A stretch of DNA of 64,000 nt from Luteococcus sanguinis (GCF_039527675.1 NZ_BAAAKI010000002.1:1-64000), one strand, 5' to 3'. Shown: positions 16,559 through 25,665, counted from the first letter of the stretch. Program-made: numbers and translations. Notes: generated by a model from the sequence alone, not told the origin.

Positions 16559-16666
16559 CCAGCCGACACCCGAAGTGAGCCCGAGAACCANNNNNNNNNN
16601 NNNNNNNNNNNNNNNNNNNNNNNNNNNNNNNNNNNNNNNCTCGGGCTCACTTCGGGTGTCGGCTGG
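16559..16666. terminator. long inverted repeat enclosing an assembly gap, after the suf operon
   Basis: The 26 bases at 16560-16585 (beginning CAGCCGACACCCGAAGTGAG) are the exact reverse complement of 16640-16665, and one more base pair extends the stem outward. The 49 N at 16591-16639 lie in the loop. It begins 2 bp after the sufT stop. The best reading is a very strong bidirectional terminator that stopped sequencing. The missing interior probably continues the stem, because the left arm runs on with AACCA before the gap. Confidence 0.7.
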
Positions 16667-16768
16667 AAGCGGACACCTCCCGCTTTAGGCGCTCGGTTCG
16701 CTCCCGCAGTGGCCGACTCGTTGGGTTCCAGCCGACGCTGACGGCGGTCGGAAGCTGAGCACTGACTG

Positions 16769-16808
16769 GCCTGGGTTGTCCGAAGCTGGTCTGGGTTGTC
16801 CAAAGCAG
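16769..16808. repeat. 20-bp tandem repeat, two copies
   Basis: A unit of the form GGYCTGGGTTGTCCRAAGCW occurs twice in tandem, with three differences. It lies in the spacer between the suf terminator and the small secreted-protein gene. No function is apparent. Confidence 0.6.
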
Positions 16809-16842
16809 GGAAACGTACGCATTCTCCCTGGCTACCCGAGAG

Positions 16843-17247
16843 TCAGCATCTCTTAAACCCAGAGAGCGTACTTGTTGCGACAAGGACTTTCGCACCTGTC
16901 CCCTTGGTGGTGAGGACGATGGCCAGCGCGCTTGACCACCAAATCACGCATTTTACGGCTGATACGGACACCGTTGGTCCTTGGCTGTAATCCTGGCCCC
17001 AGTTCACCTTGATGTGCTGTGTAAGCCGCCCATCGGAGTAGGAATTCACGTAGATTCCGCCGACCTCCAGGTTACAGGCGTGCATGGGCTGCCCGTCTCG
17101 CAGGTTCCAGTCCGCAGTGCCGTAAACGTCGCACACCCAGCTGACGTGTTGGTTGACCGTAACTGCTTGGGCAGGCTGCAGGCTCGCAGAGGCGGCCAAG
17201 AGTCCAGCTCCCGTGAGCGCAGCGGTAAGAGTTGTTCGTCGAGTCAT
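16843..17247 (-). CDS. small secreted protein of unknown function
   Basis: A 134-residue protein. From ATG 17247 (AGAGG 6 bases upstream) it has a signal peptide: basic MTRRT, a hydrophobic core of about 16 residues, and a cleavage-like AQA at 28-30. The mature part, about 104 residues, has four Cys (WVC, HAC, VKC and the terminal Cys), a Gly/Tyr/Asn-rich middle (VGGIYVNSYSDG, KVNWGQDY) and a hydrophobic stretch after VKCVIWWSSALAIVL. The pattern recalls small secreted proteins found singly in actinobacteria, but I recognise no family. Frames upstream to 17421 are open but lack coding character. Its neighbours are unrelated. Confidence 0.6.
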   Translation of the reverse strand: MTRRTTLTAALTGAGLLAASASLQPAQAVTVNQHVSWVCDVYGTADWNLRDGQPMHACNLEVGGIYVNSYSDGRLTQHIKVNWGQDYSQGPTVSVSAVKCVIWWSSALAIVLTTKGTGAKVLVATSTLSGFKRC

Positions 17248-17427
17248 TTGGTGCCTCTCGCTAGTGCCCCGCGGCTCTTCCCCTAAGGGCTTCTCGCAGA
17301 TTATGCGGCCGCATGGGGCATGTATATGCACGGCAGATAACAGTGGCCGAAAGTGAATGCTGGGACCCCATGGATCGCTTACCTGGCAATGTTTTCGGAG
17401 CTTCGAACGACCGAAGGCCAACCGAAG

Positions 17428-18162
17428 TCAGGTGTGGGTGGCGCCGGTGATGGCGGCGATCACGGCCTCGTAGCTGGCGTCGCGAGCGTTGAAGGAACCG
17501 TTGTTGCGGCCGTGACGCAGCACCTCAACCCGGTCGGCGACCGCGCGGACGTCGGTGAGGTTGTGGCTGATGAAGATGACGCCCAGGTTGCGGTCGCGCA
17601 GTTCCTCGACGTAGCCGAGCACCTCGGCGGTCTGGCCGACCGAGAGTGAAGCCGTAGGCTCGTCCAGGATCACCAGCCGGGGGTCGCTGACCAGGGTGCG
17701 GGCGATCGCGACGCACTGGCGTTGGCCCGCCGAGAGGTTCCGCAGCGGGACGGTGAGGTCGGGGATCCGGGCACTGAGCGCGCCGAGGTGCCCGCGGGCC
17801 TGGTCGGTCATCGCGTGCTTGTCGATCAGACCGGACCGGCGGCGCAGTTCCTGGCCCAGGAAGAGGTTCTCGACCACGTCCAGGTTGTCGACGAGCTGGT
17901 CGCTCTGGAAGACCGAGGCAATCCCCAGTTTGGTCGCGGCGCGCGGGGAGGCGATGTGCACCTCGCGTCCGTCGAACCAGATCGTCCCGGCATCAGGGCC
18001 ATGCACGCCGCCCAGCATCCGCGCGAGCGTCGACTTGCCAGCCGCATTGTCCCCAACGAGCGCGACCACCTCACCGGCGTGCACGTCGAGGTCGACCCCG
18101 ACGAGCGCCTGGACGCCGCCGAAGTACTTCGCCACACCCCGGACGCGGAGCAGGTCGGCCAT
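17428..18162 (-). CDS. sugar ABC transporter ATP-binding protein (single domain)
   Basis: A 244-residue ATPase of the ribose/xylose importer class: Walker A GDNAAGKST (Ala replacing the usual Gly), Q-loop VFQSDQLVDNLDVVENLFLG, a degenerate signature LSAGQRQ, and Walker B LVILDEPTASL. It starts at the stop of the ROK gene (TGATG, one-base overlap), so the two are co-translated. A single-domain ATPase of this class usually pairs with a permease and binding protein, which are not adjacent; the divergent mmsAB-chvE set has its own two-domain ATPase. It may be a relic or serve another permease. Confidence 0.85.
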   Translation of the reverse strand: MADLLRVRGVAKYFGGVQALVGVDLDVHAGEVVALVGDNAAGKSTLARMLGGVHGPDAGTIWFDGREVHIASPRAATKLGIASVFQSDQLVDNLDVVENLFLGQELRRRSGLIDKHAMTDQARGHLGALSARIPDLTVPLRNLSAGQRQCVAIARTLVSDPRLVILDEPTASLSVGQTAEVLGYVEELRDRNLGVIFISHNLTDVRAVADRVEVLRHGRNNGSFNARDASYEAVIAAITGATHT

Positions 18163-19316
18163 CACGATCCCTTTCCTGGGCTGAGGGGCAGTTCCAACTG
18201 GTCCAGTGCGAGCGCCGAGGCCCCCATGGCCTCGGCATGCTCCAAGCTCTCGCCGTCGACGAGCAGGTCGTCCCCGGACAGTAGCGGACGGGCTCGCAGC
18301 GCGTCCCGGATGGGGGAGAGGAAGACCTCGCCGGCGCTGGCCAGCTCGCCGCCGACCATGATGCGGGTCGGCCCGAGCACGGTCGCGCTGTTGGCGATGA
18401 CTGGACCGATGGCGGCGCCCGTGTCGGCCAGCACCTGGCGGCAGCCCGCGTCCCCGCGCTTGGCGCCCGAGACGATCTGCCGCATGGTCATCGGGCCGTG
18501 GCTGAGCCGCAACAGGTCCGCCAACGCGTCCACGGAGACGACGGTGTCGAGGCAGCCGCGGGCACCGCAGCGGCAGATCCGTCCCGCGGGGTCGACCTGG
18601 ACGTGCCCGATGGCGCCGGCCGGCCCGAAGGCACCGGTGTGGGGGCGGCCGTCGAACAGGATCGAGGCCTCGACGGTGTCGCCCACCCGGACGTACAGCG
18701 AGGTGCCCGACCCGCGCAGCGCCCCGTACCGTGACTCGGCCACCGCGGCGGCGTCGGCGGAGAAGGAGAGTGCGACCGGGCGTCCGAGCCGCCATTGCAG
18801 GGTGTCGACGATGTCGACGTCCTCCCAGCCGGTCAGCGAGGCGGCGCTGGCGCGGGCGGTCATCGCCTGGGGCAGGGCCACCCCGATGCTGACCACGTCG
18901 TCCACGCTCGCGCCCACGTCGTCCGAGGCCTCACCCACCAGCAGCGCGACTCGGTCGAGGGTGGTGTCGTGCCGATGGCCCTCCGGCAGCGGCAACCGGC
19001 GGGCGAGCTGGACGTCGTGCGAGGCGTCGGCCAGGTAGAGGTCCAGCGAGCGGGGGGTGATGTGCACGCCCAGCGACAGGCCGGAGGAAGGCACCAGCGA
19101 GACCTGCTGGGCGCGGCGCCCGGAGCGGGTGGTGGCCGAGGTCGCGACGATGCCGTCGCGCTCCAGCTGCTTGACGATGTTGGACACAGTGGCTGGCGAG
19201 AGGCCGGTTGCAGCAGCGAGCTCCACCTGGGTGATGCCGCCGAAGGTGCGCACGGCCTCGAGGATGCGCAGCGCATTCGCCTCGCGCAGGGAGGACTGCG
19301 AACCGGGGGCGAGCAC
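18162..19316 (-). CDS. ROK-family transcriptional repressor
   Basis: A 384-residue protein with an N-terminal winged helix (about 13-75; GITQVELAAATGLSPATVSN is the HTH) and a C-terminal ROK sugar-sensing domain. The ROK zinc motif is seen as CRCGARGCLD (about 237-246) and the sugar-site GxxGHVQVD just before it. The catalytic-type Asp region of ROK kinases is not preserved, so it is a regulator. GTG 19316 has AAGGAGG 5 bases upstream. It is divergent from mmsA, with 232 bp between, and probably represses both directions until its sugar binds. Confidence 0.9.
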   Translation of the reverse strand: MLAPGSQSSLREANALRILEAVRTFGGITQVELAAATGLSPATVSNIVKQLERDGIVATSATTRSGRRAQQVSLVPSSGLSLGVHITPRSLDLYLADASHDVQLARRLPLPEGHRHDTTLDRVALLVGEASDDVGASVDDVVSIGVALPQAMTARASAASLTGWEDVDIVDTLQWRLGRPVALSFSADAAAVAESRYGALRGSGTSLYVRVGDTVEASILFDGRPHTGAFGPAGAIGHVQVDPAGRICRCGARGCLDTVVSVDALADLLRLSHGPMTMRQIVSGAKRGDAGCRQVLADTGAAIGPVIANSATVLGPTRIMVGGELASAGEVFLSPIRDALRARPLLSGDDLLVDGESLEHAEAMGASALALDQLELPLSPGKGS

Positions 19317-19548
19317 GCGGACCTCCTTGTCACGTTGTTGTTGCTGGGCAGATCACTCGTTGGTTCCTAGATCGTCCGTCCATTCACCTCCAGAAGTCAA
19401 CCGACCGAGGTGAAGCAAGCCTTCCGGCTCATTTGTCACGGTTTGGTCACTCTTGGCTTCATTTAGTGACGCCAAGGACGCTCTCGGCGTACCTTTTCGT
19501 TCAGCAGCACCGGCCGGTTCCGGCGGTGCCCTGGTCAAAGGAGACGAC

Positions 19549-21111
19549 ATGGTCGATGACGAACACGTCATCCTGGAGATGCGTCACATCACCAAGGAGT
19601 TCCCGGGCGTCAAGGCCCTGGACGACGTCACGATGCGGGTGCGCAAGGCTGACATCCACGCCATCTGTGGCGAGAACGGTGCGGGCAAGTCCACCCTGAT
19701 GAAGGTGCTCTCGGGTGTCTACCCGCACGGCACCTATGGCGGCGACATCGTTCTCGACGGCAAGGTGATGAACTTCGGCCGGATCAAGGACTCCGAGCAC
19801 GAGGGTGTCGTGATCATCCACCAGGAGCTGGCCCTGGTGCCCGAGCTGTCGATCACCGAGAACATCTTCCTGGGCGACGAGGTCGTCAAGGGCGGCCTGA
19901 TCGACTGGGCGCAGGCGCGCAACCGCGCGATCGACCTGCTGGCCCGAGTCGGCCTGGACATCGACCCGAACACCCCGATCAAACGCCTCGGCGTCGGCCA
20001 GCAGCAACTGGTGGAGATCGCCAAGGCGCTGTCGAAGAACGTCCGCCTGCTGATCCTGGACGAGCCCACCTCCGCCCTCAACGAGGACGACTCGGCCAAC
20101 CTGCTCGACCTGATGCGAGGCCTGAAGGCCAAGGGCATCACCCAGATCATGATCTCCCACAAGCTCAACGAGATCGCTGCGGTCAGCGATGCCGTCACCG
20201 TCATCCGCGACGGCAAGACGGTGGAGACCTACGACGTGGTCGCCGGCCAGGTGGACGAGGACCGCATCATTCGGGCGATGGTCGGCCGCTCGATCGAGAA
20301 CCGCTACCCCGACCACGAGTCCAACCCCGGCCAGGTGCTGCTGGAGGTGCGCGACTGGAATGTCGAGCACCCTGACGTGCCCGGCCGGATGATCACCAAG
20401 CACGCGTCCTTCAACGTCCGTGCGGGGGAGATCGTCGGCTTCGCGGGCCTGATGGGTGCCGGGCGCACCGAGCTCGCGCGCTCGATCTTCGGCCGCAGCT
20501 ACGGCATCTACCACTCCGGAACCATGGTGCTGGACGGCAAGGAGGTCGCCCCCAAGACCGTCCAGCAGGCGATCGACCTGGGCATCGCCTATGTCACCGA
20601 GGACCGCAAGCAGTTGGGCCTGAACCTGCTCGACTCGATCAAGACGACGATCAGCGCGGCCAACCTCAAGGACCTGGTCCGCCACGGCCTGCTGAACCTG
20701 ACCCGCGAGGCCGAGGTCGCCGAGCAGTACCGCAAGGACCTGCGGGTGAAGACGCCCTCCACCGGCGTCGGCGTGGCCACCTTGTCGGGCGGCAACCAGC
20801 AGAAGGTCGTGCTGGCCAAGTGGATGTACCCCCAACCCAAGGTGCTGATCCTCGACGAGCCCACCCGCGGCATCGACGTCGGCGCCAAGTACGAGATCTA
20901 CAAGCTGATCCACCGGCTGGCGGACGAGGGCAAGGCGGTCATCGTCATCTCGTCCGAACTGCCCGAACTGCTCGGCATCAGCGACCGCATCTACACCATC
21001 TGCGAGGGCGCCATCACCGGCTGCCTCGACGCCAAGGATGCGGACCAGGAGAGCCTGATGCGCCGCATGACCACCACCGCCACCTCAGCAAGCCAGGGAG
21101 CACTCCAGTGA
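19549..21111 (+). CDS. mmsA: multiple-monosaccharide ABC importer, two-domain ATPase (MmsA/GguA/XylG type)
   Basis: A 520-residue protein with two ABC domains. Domain 1 has GENGAGKST and LDEPTSALNEDDS; domain 2 has LSGGNQQKVVLAKW and LDEPTRGIDVGAK, but its P-loop region (FAGLMGAGRTEL) is the non-canonical form typical of sugar importers. The segment YPHGTYGGDIVLDG and VIIHQELALVPELSITENIFLG is characteristic of the MmsA/GguA group, which carries xylose, glucose, galactose or arabinose. ATG 19549 follows AAAGGAG. It overlaps mmsB by 4 bases. Confidence 0.93.
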   Translation: MVDDEHVILEMRHITKEFPGVKALDDVTMRVRKADIHAICGENGAGKSTLMKVLSGVYPHGTYGGDIVLDGKVMNFGRIKDSEHEGVVIIHQELALVPELSITENIFLGDEVVKGGLIDWAQARNRAIDLLARVGLDIDPNTPIKRLGVGQQQLVEIAKALSKNVRLLILDEPTSALNEDDSANLLDLMRGLKAKGITQIMISHKLNEIAAVSDAVTVIRDGKTVETYDVVAGQVDEDRIIRAMVGRSIENRYPDHESNPGQVLLEVRDWNVEHPDVPGRMITKHASFNVRAGEIVGFAGLMGAGRTELARSIFGRSYGIYHSGTMVLDGKEVAPKTVQQAIDLGIAYVTEDRKQLGLNLLDSIKTTISAANLKDLVRHGLLNLTREAEVAEQYRKDLRVKTPSTGVGVATLSGGNQQKVVLAKWMYPQPKVLILDEPTRGIDVGAKYEIYKLIHRLADEGKAVIVISSELPELLGISDRIYTICEGAITGCLDAKDADQESLMRRMTTTATSASQGALQ

Positions 21112-22436
21112 AAGCAGTGAAGCAAGTCCTCGGTAACAACCTCCAGCAGTACACGATGGTGCTGGCGATGGTCGTGCTGGCCCTGTTCTTCCAGTGGAAG
21201 TCGGATGGCCGCATGCTCACCGCCTCCAACCTGCAGAACCTGATCATCGGCAATGCCTACGTGCTGATCATGGCGCTGGGCATGGTGATGGTCATCGTCA
21301 TCGGCCAGATCGACCTGTCGGTCGGTTCTGTGGCCGGCTTCGTCGGCATGGTCGTCTCGATCCTGGCCACCAACCACGGCCTGAACTGGATCCTCGCCGT
21401 GATCCTCGGCCTGCTGCTGGCCTGCGCGATCGGCGCCTGGCATGGCTTCTTCCTCAGCAAGGTGGGGATCCCTGGCTTCATCACGACGCTGGCCGGCATG
21501 ATGATCTTCCGCGGCCTGGTGATCTGGGTCTCCGGTTCGATCTCGATGGCCGCCCCGCCGGAGCTGGAGAAGTTCGGCGCCGGCTACCTGCCCGAGTGGG
21601 GCCCCGGCTTCACCAACATGAACAACTCCACCCTGCTGCTCGGCCTGCTGCTCTGCGCAGGCTTCATCGTCTCCGAGCTGCGTCGTCGCAGCCAGCTGGC
21701 CGCCCGCGGTGGCGAGGCGCCGATGGGCATCAGCCTGATCCGCATCGCGCTGGTCTGCGCCGTCATCCTGTACCTGACCTGGGTCTTCGGCTCCGGTCGT
21801 CCCGGCACCTCCTTCCCGGTGCCCGGCGTGATCCTGCTGGGTCTGGTCGGCATCTACTACATCATCACCGAGCGCACCCGCTTCGGCCGCCATGTCTACG
21901 CCGTCGGTGGCAACAAGGCCGCCGCCGCGCTGTCCGGCGTCAACACCGCCCGCACCTACTTCCTGGTCATGCTCAACATGTCCTTCCTGGCCGGTCTCGC
22001 GGGCATCCTCTTCCTCGGCCGCTCCACCGCTGCCGGCCCGTTGGACGGCACCAACTGGGAGCTGGACGTCATCGCCGCAGTCTTCATCGGCGGCGCGGCC
22101 GTCAGCGGCGGTATCGGCACCGTCTTCGGCTCGATGATCGGTGGCCTCGTGATGGCGGTGCTCAACTCCGGCCTGATGCTGCTCGGCGTCGGCCAGGACA
22201 AGACCTCGGTGATCAAGGGCCTCGTGCTGCTGGCCGCCGTCGCCTTCGACGTCTACAACAAGCAGCAGGGCCGCCCCTCCATCATCGGACGCCTGACCGG
22301 CGGCACCAAGGCGCCGGCCGACGCTCCTGCAGCCGTGGCTGCGGCCAACCAGTCGACGGCCGATGCCGTCCCCAGTGCGGAGGGCCCCGTGGTCACCTCC
22401 GAGAACACCATGCCCACCTCCAACCCCGGCATCTGA
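21108..22436 (+). CDS. mmsB: multiple-monosaccharide ABC importer permease (MmsB/GguB type)
   Basis: A 442-residue membrane protein with about 10-12 hydrophobic segments. The permease signature GQIDLSVGSVAGFVG and GIPGFITTLAGMMIFRGL are as in ribose/xylose-type permeases; the long insertion around residues 150-250 fits the GguB subgroup. GTG 21108 overlaps the mmsA stop (GTGA). The C-terminal 45 residues are Ala/Pro-rich and hydrophilic, an extension beyond the last membrane segment. Confidence 0.93.
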   Translation: MKAVKQVLGNNLQQYTMVLAMVVLALFFQWKSDGRMLTASNLQNLIIGNAYVLIMALGMVMVIVIGQIDLSVGSVAGFVGMVVSILATNHGLNWILAVILGLLLACAIGAWHGFFLSKVGIPGFITTLAGMMIFRGLVIWVSGSISMAAPPELEKFGAGYLPEWGPGFTNMNNSTLLLGLLLCAGFIVSELRRRSQLAARGGEAPMGISLIRIALVCAVILYLTWVFGSGRPGTSFPVPGVILLGLVGIYYIITERTRFGRHVYAVGGNKAAAALSGVNTARTYFLVMLNMSFLAGLAGILFLGRSTAAGPLDGTNWELDVIAAVFIGGAAVSGGIGTVFGSMIGGLVMAVLNSGLMLLGVGQDKTSVIKGLVLLAAVAFDVYNKQQGRPSIIGRLTGGTKAPADAPAAVAAANQSTADAVPSAEGPVVTSENTMPTSNPGI

Positions 22437-22464
22437 CGCCGAAACCCACCGAAAGGAAACACCC

Positions 22465-23589
22465 ATGAAGGTCACCAGAAGGTCGATGCTCGGCGGCGCT
22501 GCCGGACTCGCTGCCCTCACGGGCCTGAGCGCCTGTGGCGGCGGCCGCGACGGCTCCTCCACCTCCACCACCACGGCGGCTGCCGGTGCCAGCGGTTCCA
22601 CCGCTGCCTCGGGCGGCTTCGACGCCGGATCCACCATCGGCGTCGCGCTGCCGTGGCTGGGCACCCAGAACTGGAAGGAGGCCCAGGACATGTTCAAGAC
22701 GCAGCTCGCTGCCGCCGGTTACAAGGTCATCTCCCAGGCCGCCGACAACAAGGTCACCCAGCAGCAGTCCCAGATCGACGCCATGGTTCAGCAGGGCGCC
22801 AAGGTCATCGTCGTCGGCCCCGTCGACGGCAAGCAGCTCGGCACCGTGCTGCAGAAGGCGCACGACGCGGGCGTCAAGGTGCTCGGCTTCGACCGCCTGA
22901 TCGAGAACACCGAGGCCGTTGACGGCGTCATCCAGTTCGGCTCCGTCCGCACCGGCGAGCTGCAGGGCCAGGCGCTGCTGGACGGCCTGAAGAGCAAGGG
23001 TGAGGGCCCCTACAACATCGAGCTCTTCGGTGGCGGCCCGGCCGACCCGAATGCCCCGAACTTCTTCACCGGCGCCATGAGCGTGCTGCAGCCGAAGATC
23101 GACGACAAGACCCTGACGGTCGTCTCCGGCCAGACCAAGTTCGCCCAGTGCGCCACCGTCGACTGGGACAACGCCAAGGCCCAGTCGCGGATGGACTCGC
23201 TGCTCTCGGGCAACTACTCGGGCAAGAAGATCGACGGCGTGCTGTCGCCCAATGACGGCATCGCCCGCGCGATCCTCACCTCCTGCAAGCAGGCCGGCGC
23301 CGGCACCCCGATCGTGACCGGCCTCGATGCCGAGAACGAGTCGGTCTCGCTGGTGTGGGCGGGCACGCAGTACTGCACCGTCTACAAGCCCACCGACAAG
23401 CTGGTCTCCCAGACGGTGACGCTGATCAACGCCATGCAGAAGGGCGAGACCCTGCCCGACCCGTCCGAGAAGACCAACAACGGCAAGATCGACGTCCCGG
23501 TCTACGCCCAGGATCCGGTCGTCGTCACCAAGGACAACGCCAAGGAGGCCTTCGCGAACGACGCGGCCCGCCTGGCGCTGCTCAAGTGA
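22465..23589 (+). CDS. chvE: sugar-binding lipoprotein of the monosaccharide importer (ChvE type)
   Basis: A 374-residue periplasmic-binding-protein-fold lipoprotein. The N terminus has a twin-Arg-like MKVTRRSMLGG and a lipobox ending in LSAC (Cys about 24), then a Gly/Ser/Thr-rich linker before the domain begins at IGVALPW. Ligand-site features of the ChvE group, such as GFDRLIENTEAVDG and SPNDGIARAI, are present. AAAGGAAAC precedes the ATG. It is the last gene of the importer operon; the second assembly gap starts 55 bp downstream. Confidence 0.92.
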   Translation: MKVTRRSMLGGAAGLAALTGLSACGGGRDGSSTSTTTAAAGASGSTAASGGFDAGSTIGVALPWLGTQNWKEAQDMFKTQLAAAGYKVISQAADNKVTQQQSQIDAMVQQGAKVIVVGPVDGKQLGTVLQKAHDAGVKVLGFDRLIENTEAVDGVIQFGSVRTGELQGQALLDGLKSKGEGPYNIELFGGGPADPNAPNFFTGAMSVLQPKIDDKTLTVVSGQTKFAQCATVDWDNAKAQSRMDSLLSGNYSGKKIDGVLSPNDGIARAILTSCKQAGAGTPIVTGLDAENESVSLVWAGTQYCTVYKPTDKLVSQTVTLINAMQKGETLPDPSEKTNNGKIDVPVYAQDPVVVTKDNAKEAFANDAARLALLK

Positions 23590-23643
23590 CCTGAGGTCAC
23601 CACACAACCGAACAGCACGTGAAAGAGGGGTGGCCCCGGCGAT

Positions 23644-23674
23644 NNNNNNNNNNNNNNNNNNNNNNNNNNNNNNN
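23644..23674. other. assembly gap of 31 N
   Basis: The gap lies between the convergent ends of chvE and the GH13 gene. The left flank is GGGGTGGCCCCGG, a plausible start of a GC hairpin, so a terminator may again be the cause. The right flank gives no matching arm, so this is weaker than for the first gap. Confidence 0.9.
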
Positions 23675-23700
23675 GTGTCTTGTCCGTGTCTTGCTCGCTG

Positions 23701-25563
23701 TCACCAGACCCAGATGGTCACCGGGGAGCCGGTGTCGGTGATCGTCACCTGGTGGTCGTCGACGCTGACTCCGCCGCCGATCACCGCGCGTCCCTCGCCG
23801 ATGCCCTTGAGGGCAGCAGCGGGCAGGCGCAGCTCACCGAAGGCGTCGCGGCTGACGACCACCAGCGCGCGCTGGTCTCCGGTCTCGCGCAGGAAGCAGA
23901 TGGCGTCGTCGTTCGCGCCGGCCCAGCGCAGGCCGCCGTGGCGCAGCGCGTCCAGCTCGCGGCGGGCGGACCCCAGGCTGCGGTACAGCTCGAGCAGGTC
24001 GGTGTCCCAGCCGGACTCGTCACCCCAGGGGAAGGGACGGCGCCCGTCCTCGGCGTAGTCGCCCTCGAGGCCGACCTCGTCGCCGTAGTACAGCATCGGG
24101 ACGCTGGGCATCGTGTAGAGCATCGCGGCCGCTGCGCCGGCGATCCGCCGGTCACCGTGGGCCAGCGTCAGCACGCGGGTGGTGTCGTGGGAGCCGATCA
24201 GGTTCATCGAGTGGCGCAGCACGCTCCACGGGATGTGGGAGCTGAACTCGGAGATGGTCTCGACGACCTGCTCACCGCCGAGGCGGGGGACCATCAGCGG
24301 CGAGCCGAGGAACTTGGGGGCGTCGTTGGGGTGGCGCAGCCAGGTCCACATCGGGCGGGTGAAACCGGTGTAGTTCATCGCGCCCTGCCAGCCGTGGCCG
24401 TCCAGGTCGCCGGTCAGGTCATGCCCGTGCTCGACCACGAGGTACTTGTCACCCTCGGCGTCCACGGCGGCGCGCATCGCCCGGGCCACCTGGTGGTAGT
24501 GGTCCTGGTCGCGGTAGCGACCGGTCATGTTGCCGACGTCCACCCGCCAGCCGTCCAGACCATAGGGGGCGCGCAGCCACCGGCGGATCACACCGTCGGT
24601 GCCGAACAGCCGCTCGAACAGGGCCTCGGACGCGAAGTTGAGCTTGGGCAGGGTGCGCACCCCGAGCCAGGTCGCGTAACCGAACTTTCCCTCCGGTTCC
24701 CAGAGGTAGAAGTCGTGCTCGGGGGAGTTCGGGTCGGCCAGTGCGGTCTGGAACCACTCGTGGGTGACGCCGGTGTGGTTGGTGGTGAAGTCGCCGATCA
24801 CCTTCATCCCGCGGGCATGGGCAGCCTCGACCAGTTCGACCAGCGCCTCGTCGCCACCCAGGATCGGGTCGACGTGGTCGAAGCTGGTGGCGTCGTAGCG
24901 GTGGTTGGACTCGGACGGGAAGAAGGGGGTCAGGTAGACCACGTCGGCACCGAGCGAGGCGATGTGGTCGAGGCGTTCGGCGACGCCGCGCAGGTCTCCG
25001 CCGTAGACGAACTCGCTGCCGTGGGCGGGGGTGTCGAGCTTGACCGGCTCATCCCACCCGCGAGCGACGGCCCATTCGGGCAGATCGCGCTCGTCGGCTG
25101 CGGACGAACGCGCGAAGCGGTCGGGGAAGATCTGGTAGACGACGGCATCGCGGGTCCAGGCGGCCGGTTCGGGGGCAGTCACCAGCCGGAAGTCGGCGGC
25201 ATCGGGGACGTCGCGGGTGTGCACGCCCGTCCCGTTGACCCACGCGTAGCCGGTGGGGCCGCCGGCGAGGATCCAGCGGTAGTTGAGCGTCGGGTTGGGC
25301 ATCACGAGCTCGCACTGCCAGACCGACTCCCAGTCGTCGCGCGACAGTTCGTGCGCCTCGACGAAGCGGGGTTCGGCGTCCGCGAGGTGACGAATGTGCA
25401 CCGAGGTCACCGGATGGGAATGGGGGACGCGGAGCCGCAGCCGCACCTTCTCGCCCAGCGCCGGGTGCGCGGGGTCGACGTACAGCGCTGACCCGTCGTG
25501 GTGGGGTTCCTGTAGAGGATGCGCGGCAGGAAGCGGTGGTGGGGCAGTGGGTGACACAATCAT
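23701..25563 (-). CDS. GH13 alpha-glucan hydrolase (cyclomaltodextrinase/neopullulanase-like)
   Basis: A 620-residue intracellular enzyme (no signal peptide). Residues about 20-125 form an N-terminal beta-sandwich domain, then a TIM barrel with AVVYQIFPDRFAR, YGGDLRGVAERLDHIASLG, nucleophile Asp in DGWRVDVGNM, acid/base Glu in LVVEHGHD and the third Asp in GSHDTTR. These fit maltodextrin- or cyclodextrin-hydrolysing GH13 enzymes; the segment after the catalytic Glu is unusual. It is divergent from a MarR regulator with a palindrome between, so maltodextrin use may be under that regulator. It may also act on the host's own glucan. Confidence 0.88.
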   Translation of the reverse strand: MIVSPTAPPPLPAAHPLQEPHHDGSALYVDPAHPALGEKVRLRLRVPHSHPVTSVHIRHLADAEPRFVEAHELSRDDWESVWQCELVMPNPTLNYRWILAGGPTGYAWVNGTGVHTRDVPDAADFRLVTAPEPAAWTRDAVVYQIFPDRFARSSAADERDLPEWAVARGWDEPVKLDTPAHGSEFVYGGDLRGVAERLDHIASLGADVVYLTPFFPSESNHRYDATSFDHVDPILGGDEALVELVEAAHARGMKVIGDFTTNHTGVTHEWFQTALADPNSPEHDFYLWEPEGKFGYATWLGVRTLPKLNFASEALFERLFGTDGVIRRWLRAPYGLDGWRVDVGNMTGRYRDQDHYHQVARAMRAAVDAEGDKYLVVEHGHDLTGDLDGHGWQGAMNYTGFTRPMWTWLRHPNDAPKFLGSPLMVPRLGGEQVVETISEFSSHIPWSVLRHSMNLIGSHDTTRVLTLAHGDRRIAGAAAAMLYTMPSVPMLYYGDEVGLEGDYAEDGRRPFPWGDESGWDTDLLELYRSLGSARRELDALRHGGLRWAGANDDAICFLRETGDQRALVVVSRDAFGELRLPAAALKGIGEGRAVIGGGVSVDDHQVTITDTGSPVTIWVW

Positions 25564-25621
25564 CCTTCAGTGGTGCCGGGCATCCTGCTGGTGCTCGCGG
25601 GCAGGGTCAATGGAGCCATTA

Positions 25622-25637
25622 TGGTGACTAGTCACCA
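25622..25637. promoter_or_regulatory. perfect 16-bp palindrome, likely MarR operator
   Basis: TGGTGACTAGTCACCA is its own reverse complement. It lies 28 bp before the marR-type ATG and 58 bp before the GH13 start, in the divergent region, which is the normal place for a MarR dimer to act on both genes. Confidence 0.7.
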
Positions 25638-25665
25638 AAAAAGGGAATGGGCAGGAGACGGACTG

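Noticed and set aside
23675..23700. GTGTCTTG direct repeat right of the second gap
   Set aside because: Two copies of 8 bases next to N are too short to interpret.
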